Notes: a model not told the origin generated them from the sequence alone. A stretch of DNA of 64,000 nt from Naumannella cuiyingiana (GCF_013408305.1 NZ_JACBZS010000001.1:1612001-1676000); one strand, 5' to 3'; counted from the stretch's first letter, positions 50,294-59,966 are shown. Numbers and translations are program-made.

Positions 50294-51442
50294 GTGACCA
50301 TCGTCGTGAGGCCCATCGATCCGTCGCGCCATCTGGCGTTCCTGGACGCCGACGGCGGTCGGGCCGACGCCAGCTTCCTGCAGACCCCGGCCTGGGGCCG
50401 GGTGAAGTCGGACTGGCGCAGCGAATCGATCGGCTTCTTCCGCGAGTCCGGTGATTCGGGTACGCCCGACGGCGAGCTGATCGGCGTCGGGCTCGTGCTG
50501 TTGCGCAAGGTGCCGCGGCTCAAGCGGTGGTTCGCGTACCTCCCGGAGGGCCCGGTCCTGGACTGGGCGGGCGATGATGTGACCGACGCGCTGAAGGCGC
50601 TGACGAAGTTCCTGCGCCGGCGCGGCGCGTTCGCGATCCGGATCGGCCCGACGGTGGTGGCGCGGCGCTGGGGCACCGACACGGTCAAGGCGGCGATCGC
50701 CGATGACGGCGTACGGTCCCTGACGGCCGTGCCGCCCGACGAGCACGACCCGGCCGCCGCGCGGCTGCACCACACGCTGCGCCACCTCGGCTGGAAGCCG
50801 CCGAAGGATGCCGCGGGTTTCGCGGCGGGCCAGCCGAAGTTCAACTTCTGGCTGCCGCTGAAGGGTCGCAGCGCCGACGACGTGCTGAAGGGCATGAACC
50901 AGCTCTGGCGGCGCAACATCAAGAAGGCCGCGAAACTCGGTGTCGAGGTCAGCGAGGGCGGCCCGGACGATCTGGGCGAGTTCCACCGGATCTATGTCGA
51001 GACCGCCGAGCGCGACGGGTTCACCCCGCGGGCACTGAGCTACTTCCAGAACATGTTCGCCGCGATGCGGGAGGAAGATCCCGGCCGGGTCCGGCTCTAT
51101 CTCGCCCGGCACGAGGGCGATCTGGTCGCGGCGACGCTGTGGGTGCGGGTCGGCCGGCATGCCTGGTACTCCTACGGCGCGTCGACGTCGGACAAGCGCG
51201 AGGTACGCGGCTCCAATGCGATCCAGTGGCGGATGATCACCGACGCCATCGACGCGGGTTGTGAGATCTACGATCTGCGCGGCATCACCGACTCCGTCGC
51301 CGGCGACGACCCCCACCTCGGCCTGATCCAGTTCAAGGTCGGCACCGGCGGCGAGGCCGTGGAGTACCCGGGCGAGTGGGACCTCCCGATCAACCCGATC
51401 CTGCACAAGGCCTTCGACTGGTACATGAACCGCGGGAAATAG
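50294..51442 (+). CDS. femX: FemX/FemAB-family peptidoglycan cross-bridge aminoacyltransferase
   Basis: A 382-residue FemAB-like protein with two GNAT-like domains that adds an amino acid from aminoacyl-tRNA to the stem peptide of lipid II. Visible features are FLQTPAWGRVKSDW at the start of domain 1, RNIKKAAKLGVEV and FHRIYVETAERDGF in domain 2, and YDLRGIT near the end. There is no long coiled coil, so it resembles FemX. GTG at 50294 is supported by the -10 hexamer. A segment from 50693 on recurs as a broken copy at 61123-61637, with only a few mismatches. Downstream is a convergent aminotransferase gene. Confidence 0.88.
   Translation: MTIVVRPIDPSRHLAFLDADGGRADASFLQTPAWGRVKSDWRSESIGFFRESGDSGTPDGELIGVGLVLLRKVPRLKRWFAYLPEGPVLDWAGDDVTDALKALTKFLRRRGAFAIRIGPTVVARRWGTDTVKAAIADDGVRSLTAVPPDEHDPAAARLHHTLRHLGWKPPKDAAGFAAGQPKFNFWLPLKGRSADDVLKGMNQLWRRNIKKAAKLGVEVSEGGPDDLGEFHRIYVETAERDGFTPRALSYFQNMFAAMREEDPGRVRLYLARHEGDLVAATLWVRVGRHAWYSYGASTSDKREVRGSNAIQWRMITDAIDAGCEIYDLRGITDSVAGDDPHLGLIQFKVGTGGEAVEYPGEWDLPINPILHKAFDWYMNRGK
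50693..51055 (+). repeat. Duplicated femX segment (source copy, block 1)
   Basis: 363 bp matching 61123-61485 with three mismatches that I can count. A second block, 51293-51442, matches 61488-61637 with three mismatches. The 237 bp between the two blocks are missing in the other copy and replaced by 2 bases. Confidence 0.9.
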
Positions 51443-51454
51443 GCCCCGGTCCGG

Positions 51455-52765
51455 CTAGCCGACGAGGCGGGGCAGTTCGTCGTCCAGGACCTCGAGGAAG
51501 TGATCGATGTCTGCCTCCGTGACCACGAGTGGCGGCCTGATCTTCAGGGTGCTTCCTCCGGGACCGGTGGCCGAGACGAGTATCTGTCGTCGTCGCAGCG
51601 CGGCGATCAGCCCGGCCGTCGCCGCCGGATCCGGCCGCCCGGCCGGATCGTGAATGTCGACGGCGGCGTACAACCCGGCCCCGCGCACGGCCGCCGGACC
51701 GAACAGTCCCTGCAGTCCGCCGAGCAACCGAGCGCCGACGGATCGGGCATGCTCGATCAGCCCATCGGCGATGATCACGTCCAGCACCGTGCGGGCGGCG
51801 GCCACGGTGACCGGCGTACCCGCGAACGTGTTGAAGTACGCGGGTTCGTAGGCCGCGAAGATCTCCGACCGCGAGACCACGGCGGCGATCGGCAGCCCGT
51901 TGCCCATCGGCTTGCCGAGGGTGATCAGGTCGGGGACCACGCCGTGCCGGGCATGACCCCACCATCCGTCACCCAGCCGGCCGAACCCCGGCTGGACCTC
52001 GTCGGCGATCACCAACCCTCCGGCCGCGCGCGCCGCCGCGTAGGCGGGGCCGAGGAGGCCGATCGGGTCGGTCACGACCCCGTCGGAGGTGAAGGCGCTG
52101 TCCAGCAACAGCGCGGCACATCCGAAGCCCCGGGCATCGAGTTCGGCCGCCGCCGCGGACACCGAGGCGGCGAATGCCGCCGGGTCACCGTCGAGCGGCG
52201 CCGGCACGGCAAACACCCAATCCTCACCCGGCGCCACCGAAGGCGAGGCCTCAACCGCCAGCCCGCCGCTGCCGTGGTAGGCGTGCTGGGTGACGATCAC
52301 GCCGACACGGCCGGCCGCCGCCCGGGCAATCCGTACGGCCAGGTCGTTGGCCTCGGTGCCGGTGCAGCAGAACTGCACCCGGTCCGGCGGCCGGGCCTCC
52401 ACGGCGAAGGTCTCGAGCAACCGTTCTGCGTAGTCGACCACGGCCTCGCTGAGATACCTGGTGTGGGGATTGGCCTCGGTCAGCGCAGTGGCCACCGCCT
52501 CCGCGACCTTCGGGTGGCTGTGCCCGATGCCCGGCACATTGTTGTAGAGGTCGAGGTAGCGGCGGCCGTCCCGGTCGAACAGGTACGCCCCGGCCGCGCG
52601 ACTCACGTCGAGCGGCTCGGCATACATCAGGCGATAGGCGGGCGCCAGCACGTCCATCCGGCGCCGGACCAGGTCGCGCACCGCCGGGCGCAGCGCGCCA
52701 ATCTCGCCCGCGAACGAGTTGACCGTGACCGGGTTAACCGCGCCGGCAGACCGATAGCCGGTCAC
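51455..52765 (-). CDS. Class III PLP enzyme, amino-alcohol-phosphate phospho-lyase-like
   Basis: A 436-residue class III aminotransferase-fold enzyme. Recognisable are DLYNNVPGIGHSHPKVAEAV, FCCTGTEANDLAVRIAR (phosphate cup), VIADEVQPGFGRLG and the Schiff-base lysine in TLGKPMGNGLP, then YFNTFAGTPVTVAAA and LKIRPPLVV near the end. By eye these segments resemble mammalian AGXT2L1/AGXT2L2, which are phospho-lyases for phosphoethanolamine and phosphohydroxylysine rather than transaminases. Two kinases immediately upstream support that idea. GTG at 52765 overlaps the kinase stop by 4 nt. An ordinary omega-transaminase remains possible. Confidence 0.82.
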   Translation of the reverse strand: MTGYRSAGAVNPVTVNSFAGEIGALRPAVRDLVRRRMDVLAPAYRLMYAEPLDVSRAAGAYLFDRDGRRYLDLYNNVPGIGHSHPKVAEAVATALTEANPHTRYLSEAVVDYAERLLETFAVEARPPDRVQFCCTGTEANDLAVRIARAAAGRVGVIVTQHAYHGSGGLAVEASPSVAPGEDWVFAVPAPLDGDPAAFAASVSAAAAELDARGFGCAALLLDSAFTSDGVVTDPIGLLGPAYAAARAAGGLVIADEVQPGFGRLGDGWWGHARHGVVPDLITLGKPMGNGLPIAAVVSRSEIFAAYEPAYFNTFAGTPVTVAAARTVLDVIIADGLIEHARSVGARLLGGLQGLFGPAAVRGAGLYAAVDIHDPAGRPDPAATAGLIAALRRRQILVSATGPGGSTLKIRPPLVVTEADIDHFLEVLDDELPRLVG

Positions 52766-53721
52766 AGCCGCGCCAGCCACAGGCCCCACCGTGGGTCGGC
52801 CATCCGCATCCGCGCCCGCGCGAGCTTCCACAGTCCGTACTTGTGGTAGTCGAAGCTCCAGCCCCCGGCCCCCGCGTTGAGCCTGCTGTTCACCACCCCC
52901 CACAGTCCCCATTTGACGTCGGCAAGAGCACCGCACACGTGCACACGTGACAGCAGGGAATAGCTCGCTGCCCCGTAGAAGTCCTCGACCAACTCCGCGA
53001 CCAGGTCCTCGTCGTAGAACATCTCCGTGGTCATCACGGCCAGTTCGTACGCGCGCTCGTTGTTGGATGCGAACTCGAAGTCCACCATCCGCATCGGGCC
53101 GCCCGGCGAGATCAGGAAATTGCCTGGCATCGGATCGTTGTGGCACGGCACCAGGTCCAGCCCGGAGGCGGTCAGGGCTGCCCGCGCAGCGGTGTACCCC
53201 TGGGCGATGGCGGCCCAGCTCGGCGGCAGCGTGACACCGAGCTCTGCGGCCTGATCACGGTGCTCGTCGATCATGTCGAGCACGGTCTTGGTCAGCGTCA
53301 GGGGCTCGGCCGCATTCAGCCGGCGGTAGAGGGCGACGATCTCGTGCGAGATTTCGGGCCGCTTCAGATCGCCGTTGGTGCACGCCCGGTAGCCTTCCAG
53401 GAACTCGATCACCTCGACGCCCTGTTCCGCATCGAACAGGACCAGCTCCGGGCCGATGCCGATCTCGCCGGCCCGACGCGAGGCCTCGTTCGCCGCCCCG
53501 CGGTCGATGAAGGCATCACTGCCGGCCCCGGGGATCTTGACGAAGTACGCGCGGTCGTCGCCCGCGATGTCGACGCGCCAGTTGCTGTTCTGCAGGCCGC
53601 CGCTCACCGGCGCATAGCTGAGCTCTCGGCCACGCCACTGCTCGACACCGGCCAGCACCTTCTCCGCGGCCCGTTCCGCGCTGGTGCGTGCGGTTCCCAT
53701 CGGCTTGGCATCGGGTCTCAT
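52762..53721 (-). CDS. Choline/ethanolamine-kinase-like phosphotransferase
   Basis: A 319-residue APH/ChoK-fold kinase. N-lobe segment VSGGLQNSNWRVDIAG resembles the nucleotide loop, Lys in YFVKIPG is the ATP lysine, the Brenner motif is VPCHNDPMPGNFL, and the metal Asp is in MVDFEFASNNERAYELAV. The motif HNDxxxGNFL and DFEFA are closest to LicA-type choline kinases. It should phosphorylate a hydroxyl group of a small amino alcohol in the cytoplasm. It sits between a second kinase (upstream) and the phospho-lyase-like enzyme (downstream), with 4-nt overlaps on both sides. ATG at 53721 overlaps the upstream stop. Confidence 0.85.
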   Translation of the reverse strand: MRPDAKPMGTARTSAERAAEKVLAGVEQWRGRELSYAPVSGGLQNSNWRVDIAGDDRAYFVKIPGAGSDAFIDRGAANEASRRAGEIGIGPELVLFDAEQGVEVIEFLEGYRACTNGDLKRPEISHEIVALYRRLNAAEPLTLTKTVLDMIDEHRDQAAELGVTLPPSWAAIAQGYTAARAALTASGLDLVPCHNDPMPGNFLISPGGPMRMVDFEFASNNERAYELAVMTTEMFYDEDLVAELVEDFYGAASYSLLSRVHVCGALADVKWGLWGVVNSRLNAGAGGWSFDYHKYGLWKLARARMRMADPRWGLWLARL

Positions 53722-54671
53722 CGACGACCTCCCAGTTGCACGTCGAAGGCGGGCTCGCTGAGCGCCCATCGCGCCCGAAGGAACTGCCAGTCAGCAAACT
53801 TGGAGTACTCCTGGGTGCCCGGCTGCACGGCATCGGCGATCGATCCGATCAGGGCCCAACGCAGAAGCTCGGCCGCGCCGTAGGCATTCGCGCGGTCGAA
53901 CTCGGCCACGTCGAAGCGGCCGCGCGCGGCCTCGAAGAGCTCTGCGGCCGACCGCCGGTCCGGGCACACCTCGATCAACAGCACACCCAGATCGGCCAGC
54001 GGATCCATCATGGCCGCGCTGTCCCAGTCCACCAGCGCCAGCGTGCCGTCGGCAGTGACCATCACATTGCTGAGGTTGCCGTCACCGTGTGCCGCGACCT
54101 CGTCCCACCCCTCGGCCCGCACGCGTTCGGCGACTGGCTCCAGCCGACGCAGCAGCCATGAGAGATCGGCGGGCAGCCAGGCGCCGATGTCGGAGGCGAG
54201 ACGCGCCAGTTCGGACGGCTCGTCCAGGGGCTGCCGTTGCCGGGGCAGTGTGCCGATGTCTGCGACGGCGGCACGCAACCGGGCCAGCTCGAGCCGGCTG
54301 TCGGTGTCGCCGAAGCGATCCAGGGTTGCGGTCGTCTCGCCGATATCGGTCATCGCCAGGGAGGGACCACCCGGGTCGGCGGCGACCACCTCCGGCCCAA
54401 TGCCCGCCCTGCCGGCGGCCAGGGCGGCCGCCGTCGACGAGGCGGTGTCGGTGTAGTGCGCGGCGTGGGGTTCCCAGACCTTCACATAGATCCGCCGATC
54501 GCCGTCCACGACACGGAATCGACGCGAGTCCGCGCCCCACCAGCTCGGGCTCGCCACCGTCGGCTCCGCCGCGCCGAGCGTCCCCGCGGCCGGCGTGCCG
54601 AGCCCGAGCTCGGCCAGCGCCCGCACCCGCCAGTCATCGGGCTGATCGCCGCCCCGTGCATCGGTGTCCAT
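53718..54671 (-). CDS. APH-family kinase
   Basis: A 317-residue phosphotransferase-like protein of the APH/ChoK fold. The catalytic loop is VAAHGDGNLSNVMV and the metal Asp lies in LALVDWDSAAMMDPLADLG. N-lobe Lys is in IYVKVWEP. It is less like choline kinase than its downstream neighbour, and lacks the full HxDxxxxN spacing seen there only in flanking residues. A second substrate, such as a sugar or another amino alcohol, or a heteromeric pair, is possible. It is two bases after the amidase gene and overlaps the other kinase by 4 nt. Confidence 0.8.
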   Translation of the reverse strand: MDTDARGGDQPDDWRVRALAELGLGTPAAGTLGAAEPTVASPSWWGADSRRFRVVDGDRRIYVKVWEPHAAHYTDTASSTAAALAAGRAGIGPEVVAADPGGPSLAMTDIGETTATLDRFGDTDSRLELARLRAAVADIGTLPRQRQPLDEPSELARLASDIGAWLPADLSWLLRRLEPVAERVRAEGWDEVAAHGDGNLSNVMVTADGTLALVDWDSAAMMDPLADLGVLLIEVCPDRRSAAELFEAARGRFDVAEFDRANAYGAAELLRWALIGSIADAVQPGTQEYSKFADWQFLRARWALSEPAFDVQLGGRR

Positions 54672-54673
54672 GA

Positions 54674-56062
54674 TCAACTCCCTCCCCCGGTCGGGTCCGG
54701 CCAGGCCGGACGCTCCTCGGCGCGAGCCTCCAGCCACTGCGCCGCGGCCAGCACGCGGCGATCGTCGAATCGCGGTCCGGCCACCTGGATCGCCGCCGGC
54801 AAGCCGCCCGGCCAACACATCGGCAGGCTCACCGCGGGCTGGCCGGTCTGGTTGAACCAGCTCGTGAAGCCGCAGTGCGCGAGCGGGTGCTCGGGGTCGA
54901 GCCCGAGCTCCTCGGCGGGGAACGCGGTAACCGGCAGCACGGGCGAGACCACCACATCGTGGCCGGCGAGGGCTGTGCTGAACCGGGCGGCACTGTGGGC
55001 GACGGTCGCGAGGTCGGCGTAATGGTCGAGATTGCTCTGCCCGGCCACCCGCTGCGCCCACCGGACCAGCCGTGGGTCGACACCGCCGCCGGCGCCGCGC
55101 TCTCCCAAGCCGTGGATCTCGGCGAGGGCGCGGGTGCCGAAGATGCGGTCGAGCGCGGGAAAGGGATCATCGGCGAACGGCGGGGTGATCGTCTCCACGA
55201 CGGCGCCCGCCGCCGCAAGCGCGTCGGCAGCTCGACGGACCGCCGCCAGCACGGCCGGATCGGCGGAGAAGCCGTAGCCGAGGTCGGTGAGCACGCCGAC
55301 CCGCATCCCGCGCGGGTCGAACGCGTCGCCGTCTCCGGGCACTTCGGCCGGGAGACTGAGCGGGTCGGCGAGGTCGGGCCCCGCGAGGACCGAGTAGAGG
55401 GCGGCCACGTCGGCGACCCAGCGGCCCATCGGGCCCGCGGAGCGCATGGTGGAGGCCGGCGGGTGGGCGATCCTGCCCTGGGTCGGCTTCAGGGCGACCA
55501 CCCCGCAGTGGGCGGCGGGCAATCGCACCGAACCCGCAATATCCGTGCCCACCGCGGCATCGCAGAGCCCGGCGGCGAGCGCCGCTCCCGCGCCGGCGCT
55601 CGACCCCCCGGGGCTCAGTGAGGTGTCCCACGGATTCCGGACGATTCCGTACGCCGAACTGACCCCGGAGGCCGACATCCCGAGGTCCGGCATCGTCGTC
55701 TTGCCGACGATGATGGCGCCCGCGGCCCGCAGGCGCGCCACGATCGGGCCGTCCGCCTGCCCTCCCGCCGCGCCCCGGTGTGCCCGCAGACCGTGCCGCC
55801 ACGGCAGTCCCCGCATGGGAATGCTGTCCTTCACGGTGACCGGCACGCCGTCCAGCGGGCCGAGCGGCGAGCCGCTCGCCCAGCGGCGGTCGGCCTCGCG
55901 GGCGGCGATCGTTGCCCCGTCGAGATCGAGATCGGCCATCGCGTTGATCGTCGGGTTGATCCGCTCGATGCGTCCGAGCACCGCATCCAGCCGCTCACTC
56001 GGCGCGCCTCGCCCCGCGCTCCAGGACTCACCGAGGGTCGCGATCGACATCCCTTCGCTCAT
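54674..56062 (-). CDS. Amidase (amidase-signature family)
   Basis: A 462-residue amidase. The Ser-cisSer-Lys triad can be read: Lys in VPVTVKDSIPMRG, the cis-Ser in SPGGSSAGAGAALAAG and the nucleophile Ser in VGTDIAGSVRLPAA. It hydrolyses an amide or ester with a broad possible substrate range. The protein is cytoplasmic, with no signal peptide. It overlaps the M20 gene by 4 nt and precedes the two kinases by 2 nt. In this operon it could free an amine or amino alcohol from an acyl group. Confidence 0.9.
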   Translation of the reverse strand: MSEGMSIATLGESWSAGRGAPSERLDAVLGRIERINPTINAMADLDLDGATIAAREADRRWASGSPLGPLDGVPVTVKDSIPMRGLPWRHGLRAHRGAAGGQADGPIVARLRAAGAIIVGKTTMPDLGMSASGVSSAYGIVRNPWDTSLSPGGSSAGAGAALAAGLCDAAVGTDIAGSVRLPAAHCGVVALKPTQGRIAHPPASTMRSAGPMGRWVADVAALYSVLAGPDLADPLSLPAEVPGDGDAFDPRGMRVGVLTDLGYGFSADPAVLAAVRRAADALAAAGAVVETITPPFADDPFPALDRIFGTRALAEIHGLGERGAGGGVDPRLVRWAQRVAGQSNLDHYADLATVAHSAARFSTALAGHDVVVSPVLPVTAFPAEELGLDPEHPLAHCGFTSWFNQTGQPAVSLPMCWPGGLPAAIQVAGPRFDDRRVLAAAQWLEARAEERPAWPDPTGGGS

Positions 56063-57309
56063 TCGTCGTCTCCTCCGGGCTCACCGCGCAACAGGCGACG
56101 AGCGGTCGCGGTCAGCACCTCCACGCCGGCGAGGAGATGATCGGGGTCGGTGTCCTCGGCGACGTTGTGGCTGATCCCGTCGCGACTCGGCACGAAGATC
56201 AGGACGGTCGGCACCCGAGCGCTCAGGGCGATCGCGTCGTGCCCGGCACGGGTGGCCAGCCGCAGGGAACGCGCGCCCACCTCGGCCGCGGCCTTCTCGG
56301 CGAGCGCCACCCCGTCCGGCCAGAGCTCGCGCGGGGGCCGGACCTTCACCCTGGCCCGTTCGGCAGTGACCTCGGTCAGGTCGGCCATGGCGGTATCGAA
56401 CTCCCGCAGCGCCCGGCTCACCTGTTCGGTCTCCGGGCCGCGGATATCGGCTTCGAACTCGACCCGCGCCGGCACCACCACCGGAGAATTGGGAAAGACC
56501 CGCAACCGGCCGACCGACGCCAGCAACTGACCCGGCGGCGCCTCGGCGGCGAGCTCACGCAGGGTCAGCACCAATCGTGCCGCCCCGACCAACGCATCGT
56601 GGCGGTCGGCGAGCGCGGTCGCGCCGGTGTGGGCCTGGTCGCCGTGCACCACGACGGTGAACTTGGCCACGGCCCAGTTGCGGGTGACGACGCCGATCTC
56701 CACGCCGGCGTTCTCCAGTTCGCGGCCCTGTTCGATATGCAGTTCGAGGTAACGATCGGCGACCGGGCCGCCGCCGCTGCCGAGACAGCCGATGCCCCGC
56801 AGCGCGTCGGCGACGCTCACCCCGGCCAGATCCTCGATGGCGAGCGCATCGGTCAACGCGAGGGCTCCAGTGTAGGTGGAACTGCCCAGCAGGCTCGGCG
56901 TGAACCGGGCACCCTCCTCGTTGAACCAGTCGACGACTGCGAGGTTGCGGACGGGGGTCAACTCACCGGCCGCCACCTCCGCGGCGAGCCGGGTGGCGGC
57001 GTGGGCAGCGGCCAGCACACCGTAGGCGCCGTCCAGCCGCCCGGCCGCCGGTTGACTGTCCAGGTGCGACCCCAGCACCAGCGCGGGCGCGCCGGGCAGC
57101 CATTCGATGCTGGCGAAGAGATTGCCGATCCGATCGGGCTCGACGCCGAAACCGTTGCCCGCCAACCCATCGGCAACCCACCGGCGGGCCGCAGCGTGCT
57201 CGGGAGTTGCGGCCTGCCGGTCGACTCCGCGCACCGCGGCGCCCGCGGGCGCGGTGGCCCCGAACTCGCTCAGTTGATCAAGATCGGCCAGAAACGCGTC
57301 CGGCGTCAT
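56059..57309 (-). CDS. M20-family Zn amidohydrolase (carbamoylase/allantoate amidohydrolase-like)
   Basis: A 416-residue peptidase-M20-like hydrolase. Metal ligands are HLDSQ (in VLGSHLDSQPAAGR), Glu-Glu in WFNEEGARFTP, His in LELHIEQGRELEN, and a C-terminal His in TRAGHDAIA-type sequence. GRLDGAYGVLAA confirms the N-carbamoyl-L-amino-acid hydrolase/allantoate amidohydrolase subgroup. It hydrolyses an N-carbamoyl or N-acyl amino acid after uptake. It overlaps the symporter and the amidase genes by 4 nt each. Together with the amidase it gives two amide-cleaving steps in one operon. Confidence 0.9.
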   Translation of the reverse strand: MTPDAFLADLDQLSEFGATAPAGAAVRGVDRQAATPEHAAARRWVADGLAGNGFGVEPDRIGNLFASIEWLPGAPALVLGSHLDSQPAAGRLDGAYGVLAAAHAATRLAAEVAAGELTPVRNLAVVDWFNEEGARFTPSLLGSSTYTGALALTDALAIEDLAGVSVADALRGIGCLGSGGGPVADRYLELHIEQGRELENAGVEIGVVTRNWAVAKFTVVVHGDQAHTGATALADRHDALVGAARLVLTLRELAAEAPPGQLLASVGRLRVFPNSPVVVPARVEFEADIRGPETEQVSRALREFDTAMADLTEVTAERARVKVRPPRELWPDGVALAEKAAAEVGARSLRLATRAGHDAIALSARVPTVLIFVPSRDGISHNVAEDTDPDHLLAGVEVLTATARRLLRGEPGGDDE

Positions 57310-58850
57310 CGACTGCCCTCCGGTTCGGTCAGCTCCGAGACCTCCACCGGCACGGGCGCGACCCGCACCGGGTTGCGAGCGACGTCGAACATCTCGGCCA
57401 CCCGCTGCCGTTCGGCGGCCGACGGCGGTGTGAGCGCGGAAACCACCGCGAACACCAACAGGTTGACGCCGAGACCGACGATACCTCCGGTGATGCTGGC
57501 CAGGGCAGGCATGTCGTCGGGATAGATGGCAGTCAGCACCGCGGCGACCGAGAACCCCGTGACCATTCCCGCGATGGCCCCCTGTTTGCTGCCACGCTGC
57601 CAGAACACGCCGATGAACAACGGCACCGCGAGCTGGATGATCCCCTGGTAGGAGATCTGTGCCAGCAGTTGTAGTCGGGAGAAGTTGAACGTCAGGTACG
57701 CCAGGACGCCCGCCAACAGCATGAAGATCACCATGCTGATCTTGGCGACCCGGGTGAGCTGGACATCGGTCAGTTGCCGGCGCTCGGAGTTGACCAGATC
57801 GTTGGCGATCTGCAGTCCGCAGACCTGCACGCTGCCGTCGATGTGGCCCATGGACGCCGCGAACACGATCGTCACGCCCAAGCCGAGCAACCAGGTCCCG
57901 CCGTAGCTCTGCAGCGCCGTGAACCATCCGGCCTGCGGATTCTCCGCAACCACGGGCATCTGTGAGACCGCGATGCCGAACACCATCAACAAGGTGTAGA
58001 AAGTCGCGGAGATCAGCACCGTGCGGATCGTGCCGGCCTTGACCGACCTGACACCGGAGGCGGTGTAGATCCGTTGGAAGCTCATCGGCCAGCACAGGCT
58101 GCCGACGACACCGGTGAAGATCAGGCTGGCCAGGTACAGCGGTCCGTAGCCGTCGCCGTCGCCCGGGACCCGCAGGAACTCGACCGGCAGGCGCCCCAGC
58201 TCGGCGAATCCGACGGGTGGCCCGGCCAGGCCGCTCAGCAGGACCAGGCAGACCACGGCCGCGCCGACATAGGCGACGCACCCCTGGAAGGCGTCGGTCA
58301 TGATCAGGCCGCGCATGCCCATCCGCACCGTCCAGTACTGACGGATCAGGATCGCGACGAGGCCGATGATCAGGCATGCCGTCAGCGGAATCGTTCCGGC
58401 GCTGGCCCAGACGAAGACCTCGCCCAGCGCCTGCATGCCGAGCACCACCCACGGGAACACCGAGATCACCCCGATCAGGCTTGCGACGATCCGGACGGCG
58501 GAGGAGTTGTAGCGCAGCCCCATCAGTTCCGGCTGGGACCGCAGGTTGTAGTGGGCGCCCCAGCGCCAGGCCCGGGTGGCCAGGAAGTACATCATCGCGA
58601 CCCCGAGCGTGGAGTACGCCAACCCATAGAAGCCGAAGACTCCGGCTCCGGCGGCGAGCCCGAAGAAGGCGATGTAGGTCGCCCCCGGCCACCAGGAGTT
58701 GACGTAGCACATCGCGACGAACCACGGGCCGTAGCGGCGCCCGCCGACCGAGTACTCGCTGAAGGTCGGGTTGTCGGTCTGCTTCGTCCGGTAGAGGATG
58801 AAGATCACGATCGCATAGAAGACCACCAGCATCGACATCATGATGATCAT
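57306..58850 (-). CDS. Sodium:solute symporter (SSS family)
   Basis: A 514-residue symporter with about 13 helices. The family motif is seen around SVGGRRYGPWFVAMCYVNSW, and the sodium-site region includes GHIDGSVQVCGLQIANDLV and the loop ARVAKISMVIFMLL-like LTRVAKISMVIF. No solute can be assigned from the helices. It overlaps the preceding small membrane protein by 4 nt and the M20 gene by 4 nt. It is the likely uptake system for the substrate of this operon. Confidence 0.9.
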   Translation of the reverse strand: MIIMMSMLVVFYAIVIFILYRTKQTDNPTFSEYSVGGRRYGPWFVAMCYVNSWWPGATYIAFFGLAAGAGVFGFYGLAYSTLGVAMMYFLATRAWRWGAHYNLRSQPELMGLRYNSSAVRIVASLIGVISVFPWVVLGMQALGEVFVWASAGTIPLTACLIIGLVAILIRQYWTVRMGMRGLIMTDAFQGCVAYVGAAVVCLVLLSGLAGPPVGFAELGRLPVEFLRVPGDGDGYGPLYLASLIFTGVVGSLCWPMSFQRIYTASGVRSVKAGTIRTVLISATFYTLLMVFGIAVSQMPVVAENPQAGWFTALQSYGGTWLLGLGVTIVFAASMGHIDGSVQVCGLQIANDLVNSERRQLTDVQLTRVAKISMVIFMLLAGVLAYLTFNFSRLQLLAQISYQGIIQLAVPLFIGVFWQRGSKQGAIAGMVTGFSVAAVLTAIYPDDMPALASITGGIVGLGVNLLVFAVVSALTPPSAAERQRVAEMFDVARNPVRVAPVPVEVSELTEPEGSR

Positions 58851-59116
58851 GTCTGCGCTCCCTCTTCCGGCAGCGCCTCATCGAGCTCGCCGCGGATGTT
58901 CTCCACGTGATAGAGGCCCCACAGGGCCAGACCCAACAGCGCCGCATCGACAATCCAGTACCAGATCGCTATCGGGATGCCGGCCACCAGCACGGTCGAG
59001 CCGCTCACCGAGAAGTAGAACGGTGGAAACAGCGCCATCAGCAGTGTCACGCACACGACGGCACCGAAGAACAGATTGATCGTGCGGCGAGGCAGGCCCC
59101 GGATGAACTTCCGCAT
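58847..59116 (-). CDS. Small two-helix membrane protein (DUF3311-like)
   Basis: An 89-residue protein with two membrane helices (about residues 17-34 and 45-64) and a charged C-terminus. The N-terminus is basic (MRKFIRGLPRRT). Size, topology and the 4-nt overlap with the SSS symporter gene match DUF3311/DUF485-type accessory proteins often encoded just before such symporters. A role in assembly or stability of the symporter is likely but unproven. Confidence 0.8.
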   Translation of the reverse strand: MRKFIRGLPRRTINLFFGAVVCVTLLMALFPPFYFSVSGSTVLVAGIPIAIWYWIVDAALLGLALWGLYHVENIRGELDEALPEEGAQT

Positions 59117-59126
59117 GACGGTCCTC

Positions 59127-59915
59127 CTAGTTGATCAATGCCATCACGGCATCGTGAATGAGCCCATTGGAGGCGACACCGCTTCCCCGGGCGTGGCTGT
59201 CGCTGCCCGCCTTGCAGGTGAACCGACCACCGGCCTCCGCGATGATCACCGGCATCGGCGCGAGATCGTAGATCTCTGCGCGATGATCGACGACGGCGTC
59301 GGCCTCGCCAGCGGCGACCATCGCGTAGCCGAACGCGTCGCCCCAGGTGCGGACCACCACCCGCCGACGGCGTGCCTCGTCGAGCACCGCGCCCGGCCAG
59401 TCCTCGAGCCAGGTCGCCATCAGATAGGCATCGGCAAGCTCGTGGTGCGCCGACACGTGCAGCCGTTCCCGGTCCCGCCAGCAGCCCGCACCGCGCTCGG
59501 CGTACACCGTGCAGCCCAGCGCCGGCAGCCCGATCGCACCGAACGTGATCTCACCGTCGCATTCGCGCGCGATCAGATTCGCGAACAGGGGTACGCCGTG
59601 GACGAACGACTTGGTGCCGTCGATGGGATCGATGATCCACCGGCAGCCACTACCACCGTGCGTCTCGCCGAACTCCTCGCCGTAGATGCCGTCGTCGGGA
59701 AAGACCTCGGCCAGGCCTTCGCGCAGCAGCAGTTCGATCTCCCGATCCGCCTGCGTCACCGGCGTACCGTCCGCCTTGTCCTCGACCCGGACGCGACCGC
59801 GCCGGGCGAACCAATCCCGGGTCAGCTCGCCGGCCTGTGCCAGCAGCGCCAGGGCGTGCTGTGCCGGGCCGCTCAACGAGTCCGGGCCGGTCAGCGTGGC
59901 GCCGCGGTCAGTCAT
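59127..59915 (-). CDS. Inositol monophosphatase-family phosphatase
   Basis: A 262-residue Mg-dependent phosphatase. Metal-site motifs are GEEFGETHG (Glu pair), WIIDPIDGTKSFVHGVP (DPIDGT) and the C-terminal YDLAPMPVIIAEAGG, as in histidinol-phosphatase and inositol monophosphatase. It removes phosphate from a small substrate. It heads the operon and is followed after 10 nt by the small membrane protein. Pairing with two kinases in one operon is unusual. A HisN-like side role cannot be excluded, since no other his genes are near. Confidence 0.88.
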   Translation of the reverse strand: MTDRGATLTGPDSLSGPAQHALALLAQAGELTRDWFARRGRVRVEDKADGTPVTQADREIELLLREGLAEVFPDDGIYGEEFGETHGGSGCRWIIDPIDGTKSFVHGVPLFANLIARECDGEITFGAIGLPALGCTVYAERGAGCWRDRERLHVSAHHELADAYLMATWLEDWPGAVLDEARRRRVVVRTWGDAFGYAMVAAGEADAVVDHRAEIYDLAPMPVIIAEAGGRFTCKAGSDSHARGSGVASNGLIHDAVMALIN

Positions 59916-59966
59916 CGAGCCCCTCCTACCGCTGGGATCGCTCGGATTTGCAGCAGGATGGCAGAG